A DNA stretch of 64,000 bases from Tiliqua scincoides (GCF_035046505.1 NC_089822.1:114593307-114657306); one strand, 5' to 3'; counted from the first letter of the stretch, positions 32,233 to 45,117 are shown. Notes: generated by a model not told the origin, from the sequence alone. Made by a program: numbers and translations.

Positions 32233-35200
32233 TTTTGTGTTGTTCTTTTCACGTCTTTATAGCTGTGGTTCCCAACCTCAAGGCGAGACTTCAGCTGAAC
32301 TTTAGAAATGATGCAACCCACCCCATCCTAGGTGTGTACACTTGTTTAAATGTAAACATTTCTTACCTGGTGCTGAGATACACCTGCTACTAAGGAGAAG
32401 ACCAAGCAAAATATATCACTATTTTAGATCTGATACTGTTGAGTTACTTATGATCATCAGCATGATAACATGCAAAGAACAAGTTGAAGAATACTCATAA
32501 GAACATAAGAACAGGCCCACTGGATCAGGCCATAGGCCCATCTAGTCCAGCTTCCTGTATCTCACAGCAGCCCACCAAATGCCCCAGGGAGTACACCCGA
32601 TAACAAGAGACCTCATTCTGGTGCCCTCCCTTGCATCTGGCCTTCTGACATAATACATAACTCAAAATATACTGTATGTGTGAAATAACCACTGAAATTA
32701 CAATAGGCACCAGTGTCCCGTGAATGGGTGCTTGCGGGCAAGCAATTCTGGGGGTTCCCAGAAATTAGAGATCTGAATCCTAGGACAGCAACCATTTTGA
32801 GATCAGTTGTAGTAAGTGCTGCACAATATTAAGTAAAGGATTTTTTTTTTCATATTTTCATCTTCTGTTGCATAATTTTATAACATTTGTAGCTGCAACT
32901 ATGACAGCAACCACAGAGGGAGCTGTCTTCAAGTAGCAATACTTGCTTTCAATCACCAAGGCCCAGGAAGGTTTAAAACAGGTTGTAGCCTGTTATCTGA
33001 GCTCACAGCATCTGTGACTTGCAAAATGTGCTTTATTTTATGTATGAGTTTTGGCCAAAGTATCTGGCAGATAATCAATTTATCAAAAATTAGAGAAGTA
33101 GTCCACAATAATCACATACTATAGTCCAATAATTACAATACAATCACAGATATGGATATCTGCCCATTAAAACAAATCCATGCCAACTTTTGCCCATGGT
33201 CTTTCAGCCATCTCATGCTGTAAAAGTGTTGCTTTAGGCTGGCGGTCTTCCCAAGATGTACAAATTTCACACTGCTCCGTAAAAGTTGTTAATTGGTTGC
33301 CCTCCTTGGCGTAGGGCCTAAGAGAGGGAGGTAAAGGGGGTTATTTGTACCCGGGCCTAGGATCAGAAAGGGGGACCAGGAGCCAAAGGAGGGGGCCCAG
33401 AAAGTTCTTGGGATCTTACATTTTCAATCTCACTGCCTATGCATGACGCTGGGGGCACAATCATGGGCATGCAGTGGCAGCTGCTGCTACAAGCCATACA
33501 CATCAGGCCCAGAAATGGATCCATGTCCCTCCTTAACACAGTGTCAAATCTGGGTAGAAACTGGCCTGCTACCGTAGCTCTTTGGTTTGTGGATCTGGTA
33601 ATCATGAAGGAGTGTTCAGGGGCACAGCTAAAAGATTACAGTGTGAGCCTAAATACATTGATGCTAATTTTCAGCAATGATTTTCTAAATTTCAATGATT
33701 TTAAAGAGACTTAGGAGTGTGTTTGCTTTTCCATATTACTTTATCTAGCTGCCAATGCCACATGGTTGGGTAGACCTGGGCTCCACAATGAGAAGCCTGG
33801 TAGACCTGGGCTCCAAAGCCTATTCTGTCTGCCAGCACACTCCCCCTGCTCTATTTTTGGCCCCCCCATTCTGCCTTTCCCATTGCCCCTCCCCCCTTGG
33901 GAAGCAGCCCAAAAGAAACTTTGTACCCCCTGAAAAAATTCCTCTCAGAGGCCCTGCCTTGTAAAACTCTTCAATTCCCAGATGAGTACATTTTGTGCAT
34001 AATTTTTTTTGAAGAGTGTTTGGTATCACTGCCTATTTTCCCCCAAAAGTATTGCCATTCTGTTTACACAACACATTTGATTCAGGAAGTGTGGTGTTAT
34101 TTCTTTAGGAACCTGACCTTTTATTTCTGGCCAGCCTTGCACTATTTTACTTTTCAATCATTGGGGTATGTTATCTTGCTCCCGTTGTTGCTGAATCTCC
34201 CCCAATATTTTGTTTGAAATGGACAGATATTGTACCATATTAATGGTTTCAACTTCTACTTCTGATCTTTCCATAACTGCTTCAGGGACATATGTCCAAC
34301 ACAACTTGCCCACACAAGGTAGTTGCCATATAATCACAGACATTAGTTAATCTGTAGACCATACTTCTGGAATTTCATCATCATGCGCCATAATAAACTT
34401 AATATTACTGACTTGCAGCACATATTGCTTCACAGTATTTTATGGAAGAAGTTCACATGTTCAGTGAGGTGGTTTTCAAATCATGTGCTTGCAGTTGTAA
34501 ATCAGCCCCATGTTTCATCTTAAGTTCTGGTGAGACAAATGCTCAGAAACACCCAAAGCCCTATCTTGTGGTATTTTCCCCTATTCTCCCCAACTCTCTA
34601 GTCACAAACTAAGAACGAGACCCAGAGACATTCACTCTTGCGCTCCCTAGCTGATGAAGCTTCCTCCTGCCACAAGCCACTGATACAACCCACACAGTCC
34701 AGTTCTCTTGGGGTTTGGGTGTAGGTGATGACTTCTGTAGTATTAGTCACTCCTTTTGTGAGTCACTTATTCAGCCCCTCCCAGGTAGTGTGAGACAGAA
34801 CAGAAGGTGCGTGGGAAGGACAGACATGATCTGCTAATAGCCAGCCTCAGAATTTTCCTCCAGTTTGCATGAAAGATGCCGTGCTCTGCTTGCCAGGTGT
34901 TTCCATAATGTGCTCCCTCACAAGAGCTTGGTTCAAGTCATGTGAATCTCTGTGCTCTGCAAGAGCCTTTGCTTATGACTTTAATAGCCAATGGAAGTTA
35001 AAAAATATCTATAAAAAGCATGTTGGGCGGGTGAAGGTAAAGTACTAAAGCCCTCCACTTCAGTGCTGCAATTTTGCTACATTTTGCACCCTTCTTTTCT
35101 TGCCATTTGTAAATTTTACATGCACACACACAATCCAGTCCACACACACAGAGACATACAGTGCAATTATATATACAACTGGATGACCTATTAGGTCCCT

Positions 35201-35439
35201 TCCATGATTCTATATAGTATATATACTGTGCAATTGCATATGTGTCTACTTTGACCTTAGGCCTGTCATGCTTACTGTCTGTACTTGTGGCTCAGTAAAG
35301 TCTAGAATTGTATGAGCTAAGTGGGGCCTGAGCTGATATGTGAAGAGCGGGATCCTATTACAGGCACTAAATGATCAGGAAATGACCATGTGGAATTCTC
35401 AGAAGAATCAGAAGCAAGAGCATTCTTACTAATCTACCT
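32233..35439. other. Intergenic between SYP and TREX2-like gene
   Basis: Apart from the CR1 fragment at 32496-32656 and vague hAT-like text at 33300-33640 I see no gene or RNA. Confidence 0.45.
32496..32656 (-). mobile_element. CR1 LINE 3' end, copy c
   Basis: The text CATAAGAACATAAGAACAGG onward matches the 3' terminal 150 bases of the 54561-56895 CR1. Confidence 0.88.
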
Positions 35440-35444
35440 CATCT

Positions 35445-36022
35445 TGTTGAGGTATCAAGTTAATGCAGAGCTTACTCCCACTGCCCAGGGTCGCTCAGCC
35501 TGGCACAGTTCCCAGGGAGTGTGTGTGTGTGTGTGTAGCAGATGCGGCTGCAAAGCTTGCGTCGGCGATGAGGAACACACAGACAGACAGCCGCTTCCTT
35601 CACCAAATTTCTATTTACAGGATTTACAGGTACATAGCATTCAAAAACAGGCAACAAGCGTGGGTTCCAATGCAGGGAACCAGAGCCATCCACTCTCACA
35701 AAGTGTGGAACAAAACGACAGAGTGCTCCGCCTCCAGTCATCCAACAACCCCATTTGACCAGTGGTGGCTTCTTTGTTTTTATTACGCTGCTGGCCAATG
35801 GGGGCCTGTGTGAGGGTAGGCTTGGGCTAATTCGCCCCACCCAATTCCAGCTGCGTGTGCAGTCACTCAGCAGGCAAACTCTTCACACCTGCTGAGTGAC
35901 TCTGCACAGGCTTTAGTTGCCTCTGCTAAAGGGCCAGATTTTGATAGGCCTTCTGTGGCAAAACCAAACCGGGGTCTTCCTCCAGGAATGCCCCTCAAGG
36001 AGATAGGTCACATTCCTTGACA
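35445..36022 (-). mobile_element. Solo LTR of an endogenous retrovirus or LTR retrotransposon
   Basis: Read on the minus strand the 578-bp element starts TGTCAAGGAATG and ends ATACCTCAACA, giving the TG..CA termini of LTRs. It is flanked by identical 5-bp duplications CATCT at 35440-35444 and 36023-36027. An AATAAA-type signal occurs on the same strand near 35780. No internal gag, pol or env sequence is present, so it is the product of LTR-LTR recombination. Family unknown; the intact TSD suggests moderate age. Confidence 0.78.
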
Positions 36023-36027
36023 CATCT

Positions 36028-38725
36028 TTCCTCAGAGGTACCTCATCTCTAATCTCAATTATATTATTTGCTTCCGATTCATCCACAATTACGTAGATGC
36101 CACATAATTACATTCCACCTGAATCTTCCTTACAAGGCACCCCACCTCTTGTCATGAGGCAACACAGGTGAGTGAGTGTAAACATGGAGTTTGTTGCCCA
36201 AGCTGGGAATGGCATCAGCTTGAAAATGTAACAGCAGAATAAACCAGAGGGCTCAAGCATCTCTCTTCCCCAAAACCTTCTTCCAAAATTTTAAGACTCT
36301 GCAATAAGAACTGGAGGGTATCAAAAAAACTGGCCGTCCTAACTGGCCCAAAATGCATCTTTTAAAGAGGTGAGAGGGGGAACCAGCTGTCTCCCATGTG
36401 CATTCATTTAATTGTGAACCATCTTCTCATTCCTTTTCCTATGTAAACAGTGTTGGGAACATTTTAATCACTTGTTACAAAAAAATTCCCAATTGCTTAG
36501 CCATTCTCAAATGATTGCACATAACAAACACTGGTAAAATATTTGCAGTCCACAGTTTAATAACTTAAATAAAGCACAAGAACATTCAGGTAGCCTTGAC
36601 AACAGCCTTTCATAAAAGGGCCATTCACACATTAAACTGTACTTGGGTACATCTGTGTACCTGAACACTGTCATTGTTAAGTTTGTAGCTGTTATTCACC
36701 CATTTCATTCAGTGCAGTTATGATCTGTGCACAATGTATATGAATTGTTGATCTGTAAAAATGAATCCAGGTCAGTCATTCCCAGTGCAATTCATAATTT
36801 ACTCATGGAATTAACTGAGGAATTAGTAAGAGGTCACAAGAGGTCATGCTGATCATTAGCATCTATCACTTTCCAAAAATATCCAATAACCACCTGGAGG
36901 ATAAAATCTACCGGAAACCCCTCCCTACCTTGTTTCAAGTCTTTCCTAAGCACCAACTCAGTAGGTGGCCTTAGGAATGTCATTCTCAGTCCATGCCCTG
37001 CCCATCCATGCCCCGCTCCTTCACCAGCAATGCAAGAATAATACTACTATATTGACTGACTTTACAGGGATGTTCTAGGGATTAACAGTGTGTGCAAGAC
37101 ACCCTGAAGCACTAGAAATGCTAAGCGTGATAACTGTCAGAATCCATTACAGCAATTCATGTGTGCAATTATTTGGTAGGCGCTGAATACTTTTAATCAT
37201 CATACATAAATAGCTGCTCTTTAGTACAGTGTTTCATGATGAGACATTTAAATTACATCCTATTTCCAAGGGAGCTTCCAGAAAAGCAAAATTTGATATT
37301 TGTAGTTTTCCTTTGGGTATTGGACACAATCCAATGCCTCATGTTTGTTCGTGAAGAAAGACAAAGAGACACACAAATTTCAGGATTATGGTTCTTTATC
37401 ACCAAATTTAGTAGAAATGAGTTCACAATTTCAATAAATACAAACGTAAGCTAAAGTTTTGCTATATCTTAAAACTAGGTGTATCCTCCTCCACCAACAA
37501 AATTAATTAGAAATTCATCCTATCTTTTTAATTACACTTATATCCCTCTTTTATTCCATGCTGGAGCTCAGAGAGATATACATGGGGTTCCCAAGAAAGA
37601 GGTCTCCCACACAGGCACTGACCAGCATAGACCAGCTTTGCTTCAGTAAGGTGACTGCATCATGTGCTTTAAGATCATACTGGAATTGACTGGGACGAGG
37701 GGATATCCTATCTGAAACAGAATCACAATTGATCATTAAAACTAGAAAATACATTTGCAGCAACCATGTAGCAAAGCAGGTAGTGACTTGTCCAAAGCTT
37801 CCCACTGAAACTCACATTGGAGATGAGAGCATGGATTTCACACTTCCTGACTCAGTCTTCTAACTACTGTATTTCCCTGGCCTTCTGAAGCAAGATAGCT
37901 GAAATCAGTCCAGCAAACAGCCCTACATGGAGTTACGCTACTTTGGGCTCAGTCACAAGTGGTCCAACAGCACAGGGGAGACCAAAGGCACAGTGTGAGC
38001 TCTGTCAAGGAAGCTTCCAGAATTTCAACAGAAGCCAGAAGTCAGGACCATAGACAGCTCCAAGGGGAGCAAAGCCCTGCCACAGCACACAATGCTACAC
38101 AAAATGCTACACACAATGCCACCCCAGTACACAAAAATTACAATTAAATTAGTAATAATTAGAGAAGATTTATTCGATTTCTTCTCTGGTGGTCTGTGGG
38201 GAAGCAACTCCTGACCACCAGAGAAGAGATTGCCCACAGCCAGCAACAAAAGCGGCAATCCACACATCTCTATAATGAATGTGTGAAGGGATGGTGCCTG
38301 CTTTGAGGCACAATCTGATGCCCGCTGGCTCAGAAGCTCCAAGGAGTGGCCAGCAGACTGCTCCTGTGCGAGCGGGTCAACACTGTGCACACTGGCACAG
38401 AAAACAAGCAGCATGTGAATCCTGCTGTCACTGGCAAGAGCAGGGTGCTCACTATCCTCAGAAGGGCAAAATCTCAGGGGAAGCTCCCACCCATTTCAGC
38501 CAGCAAGTGCTGGTGGGATGCATGCAGACACAGGAGGTCTGCCAATGAATGATTGGCAGTGCCAGGCAAGGGACTAGCACGGCTTGAAGGATGTGTTTTC
38601 CCATGGAATAGCTGCCCATTTGGTCTGGGCCTTAGAAGCAGAGATGAAAGGCTGACTGTTTACATAGTTGTTGAAGAGTTTAGGATGGCTAGTGCTATCA
38701 CTTCTCCAGGGAAACCTACTGGGAC
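36028..38725. other. Intergenic, little recognised
   Basis: It holds the composite SINE at 37530-37885 and an inverted repeat (CTTCTCTGGTGGTC and its complement) at about 38180-38230. No gene seen. Confidence 0.4.
37530..37885 (-). mobile_element. Probable 5S rRNA-derived SINE
   Basis: On the minus strand, GAAGCAAAGCTGGTC..CTGGTCAGTGCC..GTGGGAGACC parallels the 3' half of 5S rRNA (GAAGCTAAGCAGGGTC..CTGGTTAGTACT..ATGGGAGACC). The tail region resembles fragments near 26800-26890 and 45680-45850. The assignment is by eye. Confidence 0.45.
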
Positions 38726-38728
38726 TTA

Positions 38729-38920
38729 GGGCGCAATCCTAACCCCTTATGTCAGTGCTTTCCAGCACTGCAGTGCAGCTCTGAGATAAGGGAACAAACA
38801 TTCCCTTACTTTGAGGAGGCCTCCGTGAGTGACACCCAACTGCAGGATGCAGCACATGTCCCATTGGCACCGCTATGCCAGTGCTGGAAAGCACAGACAT
38901 AAGGGGTTAGGACTGCACCC
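38729..38920. mobile_element. Harbinger-type palindromic MITE, 192 bp
   Basis: The inverted ends GGGCGCAATCCTAACCCCTT and its near-complement AAGGGGTTAGGACTGCACCC pair over at least 23 bases with two mismatches. TTA lies directly outside at 38726-38728 and 38921-38923. This is the PIF/Harbinger signature. Confidence 0.8.
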
Positions 38921-39151
38921 TTAAAGTCCCTACGTGATTTCTTAAAAGTTGAATCCTATGGCATAGTTCTTCAGGGACAGGGGCTCCTTGAGGCTCCCTT
39001 GCAGGATGGGACAGGGGCAGGGCTGTGTTGGCTCCTGGGGTCATGGCAGCACCGCACAAAGAAGTATTGGCTCATTCTAGTTTTGCTTTAGTGGGTATGG
39101 GCAGCAGCAGGGATTGTTCATTTCTTCAGCATCAGTTCTGGATTGGAGGGT

Positions 39152-39796
39152 CTACATAGGCTTGATCTCTGTCCAGCTACGGGCATTGAGGGTGGCCCAC
39201 AACATCAATTCAGGGGCTTTAGCCAGGAACACCAAGAGAAGACTGAGCACATCCCCTTCAGCTGAGTGGGCTCTGGTGGGTTCCTGTCCATAGTAGTACC
39301 GGTACAGCTCCCCCAGCCTGTAGCTCCTGTTGGCAGCTTTATCCAGTTCCCTAAAGGCTAGAAGTGTGTCCAGGCAGCCGGTGTCTGGGGGCAGGTCAGC
39401 CCCCACTTGCCTCAGCTCTGCACAAAGCAGGGGAAAGTCAAAGCCAAGGCCATTGTGTGCCACCAAGCAGACTGGCCTAGCTTGACGATCCAGGAACTTC
39501 TTCAGGATCTCTCCCACAGCAGTGTTGAAATCTGGCTTGCAATTCTCCTCCAGGTCCCGGTTGCTCAGGCCAGTGATCTTCTCTGCTCCAGGAGTGAAGG
39601 GCTTCTTGGGATCAATGCAAAGAGTGAGCTTGTCCATGACACGGGGTACCTGTGGGGTCTGTCCTGGAGAGCACTGTAGGGAAAGGCGGTGGACAGCAAA
39701 GAGACTCAACTCAGACACACGAGGTTGGTCTTGGGGTAAGCCAGTGGTTTCAAGATCAAGGAAGACAAAAGTTTGGAAGTTCTGAGGAAAAGCCAT
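39152..39796 (-). CDS. TREX2: TREX2-like 3'-5' DNA exonuclease
   Basis: TREX enzymes are dimeric DEDDh exonucleases that remove nucleotides from DNA 3' ends. The 214-residue frame starts MAFPQNFQTFVFLDLETTGL. Exo I is FLDLETTG, exo II is HNGLGFDFPLL, and exo III is HSAEGDV with the catalytic histidine and aspartate. All four acidic residues and the histidine are present. The LDTL and LCAEL blocks match TREX2. The protein ends WTEIKPM and lacks the C-terminal membrane tail of TREX1, so TREX2 fits better (human 236 residues). The ATG at 39796 is chosen because TTCTAG, a plausible splice acceptor, lies two bases upstream. The whole coding region is one exon, as in mammals. Confidence 0.9.
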   Translation of the reverse strand: MAFPQNFQTFVFLDLETTGLPQDQPRVSELSLFAVHRLSLQCSPGQTPQVPRVMDKLTLCIDPKKPFTPGAEKITGLSNRDLEENCKPDFNTAVGEILKKFLDRQARPVCLVAHNGLGFDFPLLCAELRQVGADLPPDTGCLDTLLAFRELDKAANRSYRLGELYRYYYGQEPTRAHSAEGDVLSLLLVFLAKAPELMLWATLNARSWTEIKPM

Positions 39797-39830
39797 GGCT
39801 AGAACCAAAAACCAAAGGAGAGATGTTAGA
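39797..39830 (-). promoter_or_regulatory. Candidate 3' splice site before the TREX2-like ATG
   Basis: On the minus strand a pyrimidine-rich run with a CTAAC branch-like motif ends TTGGTTCTAG, two bases before ATG. It predicts a 5' UTR exon upstream. Confidence 0.5.
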
Positions 39831-39924
39831 ATGTATGGACACTATCTTGCCTCCACTAGGATCGCTATATCCACCAGGAATGTGAAAAGGGATTAAATCT
39901 ACAGCATTCAACCATTATCTAAAG

Positions 39925-40376
39925 CAGGGATGTCCAAACGTTTTGGCAGAAGGGCCACATCATCTCTGTGACACTGTGTCACGGACAGGGGAAAAAATAA
40001 TTAATTTACATTTCAAATTTGAATAAATTTACATAAATGAATATATGAGAGATGGAACTTATAGGAATGAATGAAGGTCACGCAATAGCTCAAGGCCTAT
40101 AAAAGTCCTTGCACAAAGCAAGGCCAGCCTTTCCTTTGCTGCCGCTGCCGCATCACAGATCTGAAACAGCAAGTGGAGGGAGCCCTTGTCTCGCAGCTCA
40201 TGCGAGAGATAAAACAGCTGGCCGTCATCTGAGAGCAGTTGCATCAGGCCAGCGCGGGCGCCAAGCAAGTCTCCAGAGGGCCAGAGACTTGTTGGAGACT
40301 GGAGGCTCCCTGAGGGCTGGATTGGGAGTCATCAAGGGCCGCAAGTGGCCCCAGGGCCCGGGTTTGGGCACCCCTG
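39925..40376 (+). mobile_element. Non-autonomous hAT element, CAGGGGTGTCCAAA family, copy C
   Basis: Perfect 8-bp TSDs ATCTAAAG lie at 39917-39924 and 40377-40384. It is 12 bp shorter than copies A and B. It would lie in the 5' UTR intron of the TREX2-like gene. Confidence 0.92.
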
Positions 40377-40384
40377 ATCTAAAG

Positions 40385-41438
40385 AAACAATGTGCAAGTA
40401 CAGGTGAAGCTTTCTTGTTGACTTTACTCTGTTCCCAACTGAAGAGAAAAGCCACTGCCAAGTTTCAGAAGAGGCTTGTTTCTTCATCAACAGGAACTTA
40501 CATGGTGCCAAATTCAAATAAAACTCTGCAGTTCCACCCAAGTTTGTATACATAATGCTTTTTGAATCACAGCTTTAGAACAGAGAAGTATGACACGCAA
40601 TTTAAAATTAACAATACATTATGTGGGCAAATAATTGAACTGCTGAGACAAAAAATGAGGAAGGATGCCCCTGACTGCACAGAACTAAAGCTAGAAGCCC
40701 TGAATCACAAATGTCTTCCTGTCACCCCATGACAGTAGCATAGCCAGCAAGAAGATGGAACCAGCCATACTTGCTGTGTTGAGTGTGACTGCATATCTAC
40801 AACAGGAGGAAAAGGACCTGTAATTGGAAGGATCTGTAATTGGAAGGACTGATAACACCCATATGTGACCCAGCAAGCCTCCCAGAACAGATGGAAGATG
40901 AGACAAGCCCAAGTGAACAATTTACGTTACACTGTGTGGTAGGCAAGATGACTCACTCTGGCCATCCTGGTAGTCTTCAAATATTTTAACTGGCTGTCAT
41001 TAATTGTCCTGCTTTGTTTTTGTCTTGTATTTATGGGTTGTTGTTGTTTGCTTCTTGTAAATCACCTTATTACATAATAGGTAGAGGTGTTAGTCTCGGG
41101 TGAGTAAAATAGGATTATAGCCTAAATCTCACTGAACACAATGGGCTTACTTCTGAGTAAAGTAAATAACACAATTTTCAAACACCTCTAATAGAAAGGC
41201 AGGGTATACATTTTCGCAATTAATAAATTAATATACTGTCCCCTAACACTGGTTCCCTACATATCAATGGAAGAACACAGGAGTCCTGGTTTTCACTCAG
41301 TACAGGCTCAACTCCATTCTCTTTCACTCCAGACATTTTGCGGTCACAGTAACATACCCTGACATCCAGGGTGGTATGCCAAATGCTGCCCCCCTTACCC
41401 AACGATGCGCCAGCCTCTTCCACTCCCCAGTGGAGCTT
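40385..41438. other. Likely 5' UTR intron of the TREX2-like gene
   Basis: No exon seen. It contains a LINE/SINE tail (about 41000-41070 and 41190-41230) split by a worn palindromic repeat at 41095-41170. Confidence 0.4.
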
Positions 41439-41767
41439 CAGTGGTTCTCACAATTAGCACCAGGACCCACTTTTTAGAATGAGAATCTGTCAGGACCCAC
41501 CAGAAGTGACGTCATGACCAGAAGTGACATCATCAAGCAGGAAAATTTTTTGCAATCCTACCTGCACTTACCCAGGAGTAAGTCCCATTGACTACCATTG
41601 TTAAAAGAATATACATAGTAGCTTGTTCAAAGTACAGGTCTGTAACATTTTCCCAAATGCAGTCACATCCCATGGAAGCATCAAGTCTCACAGATTAAAA
41701 ATGAAATATTTAAATGAATGGGGACCCACCTGAAATTGGTTCCCGACCCACAGTTTGAGAAACACTG
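41439..41767 (-). mobile_element. Non-autonomous hAT MITE, CAGTGTTTCTCAA family, copy 2
   Basis: Ends CAGTGGTTCTCA and TTTGAGAAACACTG, in reverse orientation to copies at 7540 and 49753. Flanking 8-mers do not match clearly. Confidence 0.78.
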
Positions 41768-41942
41768 TTCTACTTCAAAACCAAAATGTGCACCAGGCAG
41801 TTGCTACGTCCAGCCACAGCCACAAGTGCTAAGAGGGGTGGCGGGACAATCCTGCTTCTGCCGGGCCCCCTCTTTTAACTCCCCCCCACTCCTAGAAGAG
41901 GGGACAGGAGAGGCAAAGAGGACGCTCTCGGTTTCAGCTCAC

Positions 41943-42440
41943 CAGATGATGGCCTTTCCGGGACGATCCCAGGCAGGGTCTGCGACACTGCGCCCGCCTG
42001 ACTATCCAGGAGCTCCGCCAGCGAGAATGAAGCGAGCATGTTCGGGCAGGTTCCGCGAATCCGCCCCCTGCCAGGAGGGGAGGAGAAAAACAGCCTCGTC
42101 CCTCCCCAGGAAGTTGATGGGAAAGGGAGCTCTGTCCGGGCGCTGACAGTCCTGCGTCCCCAACACAGGCAAGAGGTTTGGCGGGGGGGCGCCTGCTTGC
42201 AACAGGAGCAGCGATGGGCGTCCACAGCCGCACGTCCTTTCCAAGAGCCGAATGTGTCCTTCGGAGATCGAAGATCATCCTTGTTGACCTCTCAGTGCCA
42301 CTTGGAGGGGGGCGGAGGCAGCCAGCAAAGAGAGCTTCCGTCTCCGGGCCCTGCTGAGAGGCAGTGCAAGAGGGGGCTTGGAGCCATGGTGCTGCCCTGT
42401 CAAAACTGGGTTCTTGATATCATCCTGCGCAGCCGCTCCT
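41943..42440 (-). promoter_or_regulatory. CpG-rich candidate promoter and 5' UTR exon for the TREX2-like gene
   Basis: This is the most CpG-dense stretch between SYP and the LEM gene, with many CG dinucleotides at 41950-42350. On the minus strand CATCTG is followed by GTGAGC, a good donor whose exon ends at 41943. Splicing it to the acceptor at 39799 would give a leader directly before the ATG. It could also serve the plus-strand LEM gene. Inferred from composition and splice motifs only. Confidence 0.4.
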
Positions 42441-43302
42441 TGCTGTCTTGCCCTGCAGCACCTGAGACCAGTCCTGCTTAGGCTGCTGCCTCACAAGGTT
42501 GTTGTGAAGATGGAAGGGGTAGGGGAAATAGGGCAGGCGGTGGGCAGCGATGGGAGCAGATCAGATCCAGGGAGGGGGGTAGGTCTCCAAACCTCATATT
42601 TCAGTTATTTTTTGTGGCACAAAAAAAAAAAGGTTGAAGACCACTATTTTAAATAAAATAAATAAATAACTCACATGTGTCACAGTGAGGAGCATTGCTC
42701 TAGCTGCCCAACCTCTGCCCCTCTTCCATTCCACCCCCCTTTTCCTCTGCAGGAGGAGCAGAGGCTGGATGTCACATCACTGATTCACTCACCACCTTGG
42801 GCAGAATTAAAGAGGTTGATGCTAAAGAAGTAGGGATAGTTATTGAGCCCTGATTTTGGAAGACTTTGGTTTCCAGCCAAGTGTGCGGCGCAAGTCCAAG
42901 AAGCCCCGTATCTGGGGAAAAGGCTAGGGAAGGGAAATAGGATTTGGTTGTCCCTCCTGGGCCTGAACCCACACCCCCTGCCCACCCACACCCCAAGACA
43001 CCCCTATCCCCTTCATTCTGCTCTGCCCCTGCACCGCTCGGTGGTGTACGCACTAGCACCAGCTGCCATGGGTCTGGATTCAGCTCCAGCAGAATGGCAC
43101 AGGCCTTTTTGCCAGTATAGATTACTTATGTGCTGCTGCAAACATGCTTTTTGGCACATTTGTGACACCTAGCACCAGCACAGCAGCCACTGCACCAGCA
43201 CAGCTTGAGAGTAGCATTGGGCCTTCTCTCTCCCTTACTAATAAATTCTCAGAGGGTAGTTGAGTCAAAACAATAAATGTCTTCTGGTGCCTTAAAGACT
43301 AA

Positions 43303-43482
43303 GGGCCCAATCCTATCCAACTTTTCAGCACCAGTGCAGCTACAATACAGCCCCAAGGCAAGGGAACAAATGTTACCTTACTTTGTGGAGGTCTTTGTAA
43401 CTACCCTCCCACCACAGGTTATAGTACACATCCCATTGGCACTGCTACTCCAGGACTGGAAATTTGGATAGGATTTGGTCCC
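43303..43482. mobile_element. Harbinger-type palindromic MITE, related to 38729-38920
   Basis: Starts GGGCCCAATCCTATCCAA and ends TTTGGATAGGATTTGGTCCC; internal text AGGGAACAAATGTTACCTTA parallels the 192-bp element. TAA lies at the left edge but the right flank differs. Confidence 0.65.
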
Positions 43483-44194
43483 AACAAATTTATTTCAGTA
43501 TATGTCTTTGTGGACCACAGACCACTTCATCAGAAATACAAAATGAAATTCTCAAAAGCAGAACTCACACACACAGACACGCAGCTATAGATAGAATTTT
43601 TCTTCTTAAATGCAACAAAGTGAATTAAAAAGAGGAAATGAAACAAGGTTAATCTAGCACAAACTTAAAATTATACAAGATAACCATGTTACTTTGAAAA
43701 AAATGTAAGCCTGTTAGAGATCAGTCTTGTTTTATTTCCTCTTAATTAACTCTGGGTTTTTTTTTCCTAAGTGCTCATCATAGATAGAAAACATGAGTAA
43801 CAGGCAACTTCAACTTCATTTTGTATGTACATTCTAGGAAGGGATAGAGTCTGCCTTCCTTCAGTGACCACTGGAAGTCCAGCTACTGCTTATTCCTTTA
43901 AGACAGGCCCCCGTCGATTTGCAGATTCCATGACATACAGTGAACCAACTGGTGCAGCCAGACCTCACTGGCATCTGTTACTTGCCTGTTGGATAACTTG
44001 AAATGGCACATCAGCCTAGCCTGGGGGGGGGGGGTAGATGGTTTGCAACCCACTTGTGTGCTTCCCTTTCAGATGCTGCTCCAATCACTGATACTTCTCA
44101 ATAAAAAAATCTTTGGCTGGATCAGGCTTATTGTCTCATTGTTAGCCCAGCTGTTTCTTATCTCAGCTGGCCTTCACATGTGACTCTGCTTCAC

Positions 44195-44309
44195 AAGAAC
44201 AGCCCTGCTGGATCAGGCCATAGGCCCATCTAGTTCAGCTTCCTGTATCTCACAGTGGCCCACCAAATGCTCCAGGGAGCACACAAGACAACAAGAGACC
44301 TGCATCCTT
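44195..44309 (-). mobile_element. CR1 LINE 3' end, copy d
   Basis: The text AAGAACAGCCCTGCTGGATC onward matches about 115 bases of the CR1 3' terminus. Confidence 0.85.
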
Positions 44310-45117
44310 CCAGAGTTTGTGGCATTTTCATGACAGGCTCCAAGGGCTGGATGCTTCTCAGTGCTCATGAGCCTCTTGTTCTCTGCTGCATGGGTCAGTG
44401 GGACAGGAAGGGCCATGCTGGCAGGTGCCAGTGATGTAGCACAGGGGATGTGTATGGGTGCGGCCAGATGGGTGATCCATACAGTAGGTGCCTTGTGTCA
44501 CATGCCAGCCTGGTCTGTGCAATGCTCCCTCTGATAGGTCCATGTGCTATGGCCTCCCTGTTCACAGTGATGCAAGGTGTTAAATGCTGGATGAGGCAGA
44601 CATTGCTTGCCTTCTGCAGTGACTGGCTGGTTAGAGAGTAGCCAGCATGAGTTCTAGAAATGTTTCCTCTTCTTTTATCCCTGCCATGGGTTTTTCAGGC
44701 AAAAAATGAGTACCTTACTAGTTAGGGTACATTCCTCGGATAGGCTCAAGCCCATCTTGCCTGGCTCTTGGCCTGCAAGGGCCCTGTTCTGCCTGCATGC
44801 TGTTGAAGTGCCCCTTGTATCCTGCCCCAAAGCCTCCCCCTATCAGTTCATTCCAGGTGGTGACTGCCCTGCACTGCCCCAAAGCCTCGCTATGAAGAGA
44901 CTTGTATGTTTGTTGCACATGGCTGCTCTTTTCTGAGGAAGCCGTCTTTCTGCCCTCCCCATTTTTGACCTGCTGTGGTCAAAAAGGTAGTCCTTGGATG
45001 TGCATGTTTGTCTGGGTAAGAGGACTGGAACCTTGGGTGCCAGGGCTGCTAGCAGGTCTTTGTGCCCCTTTTTGCTGATGCCACTGTAGCTCCCACAGGA
45101 AGTGGGAGTGTTGGGGC

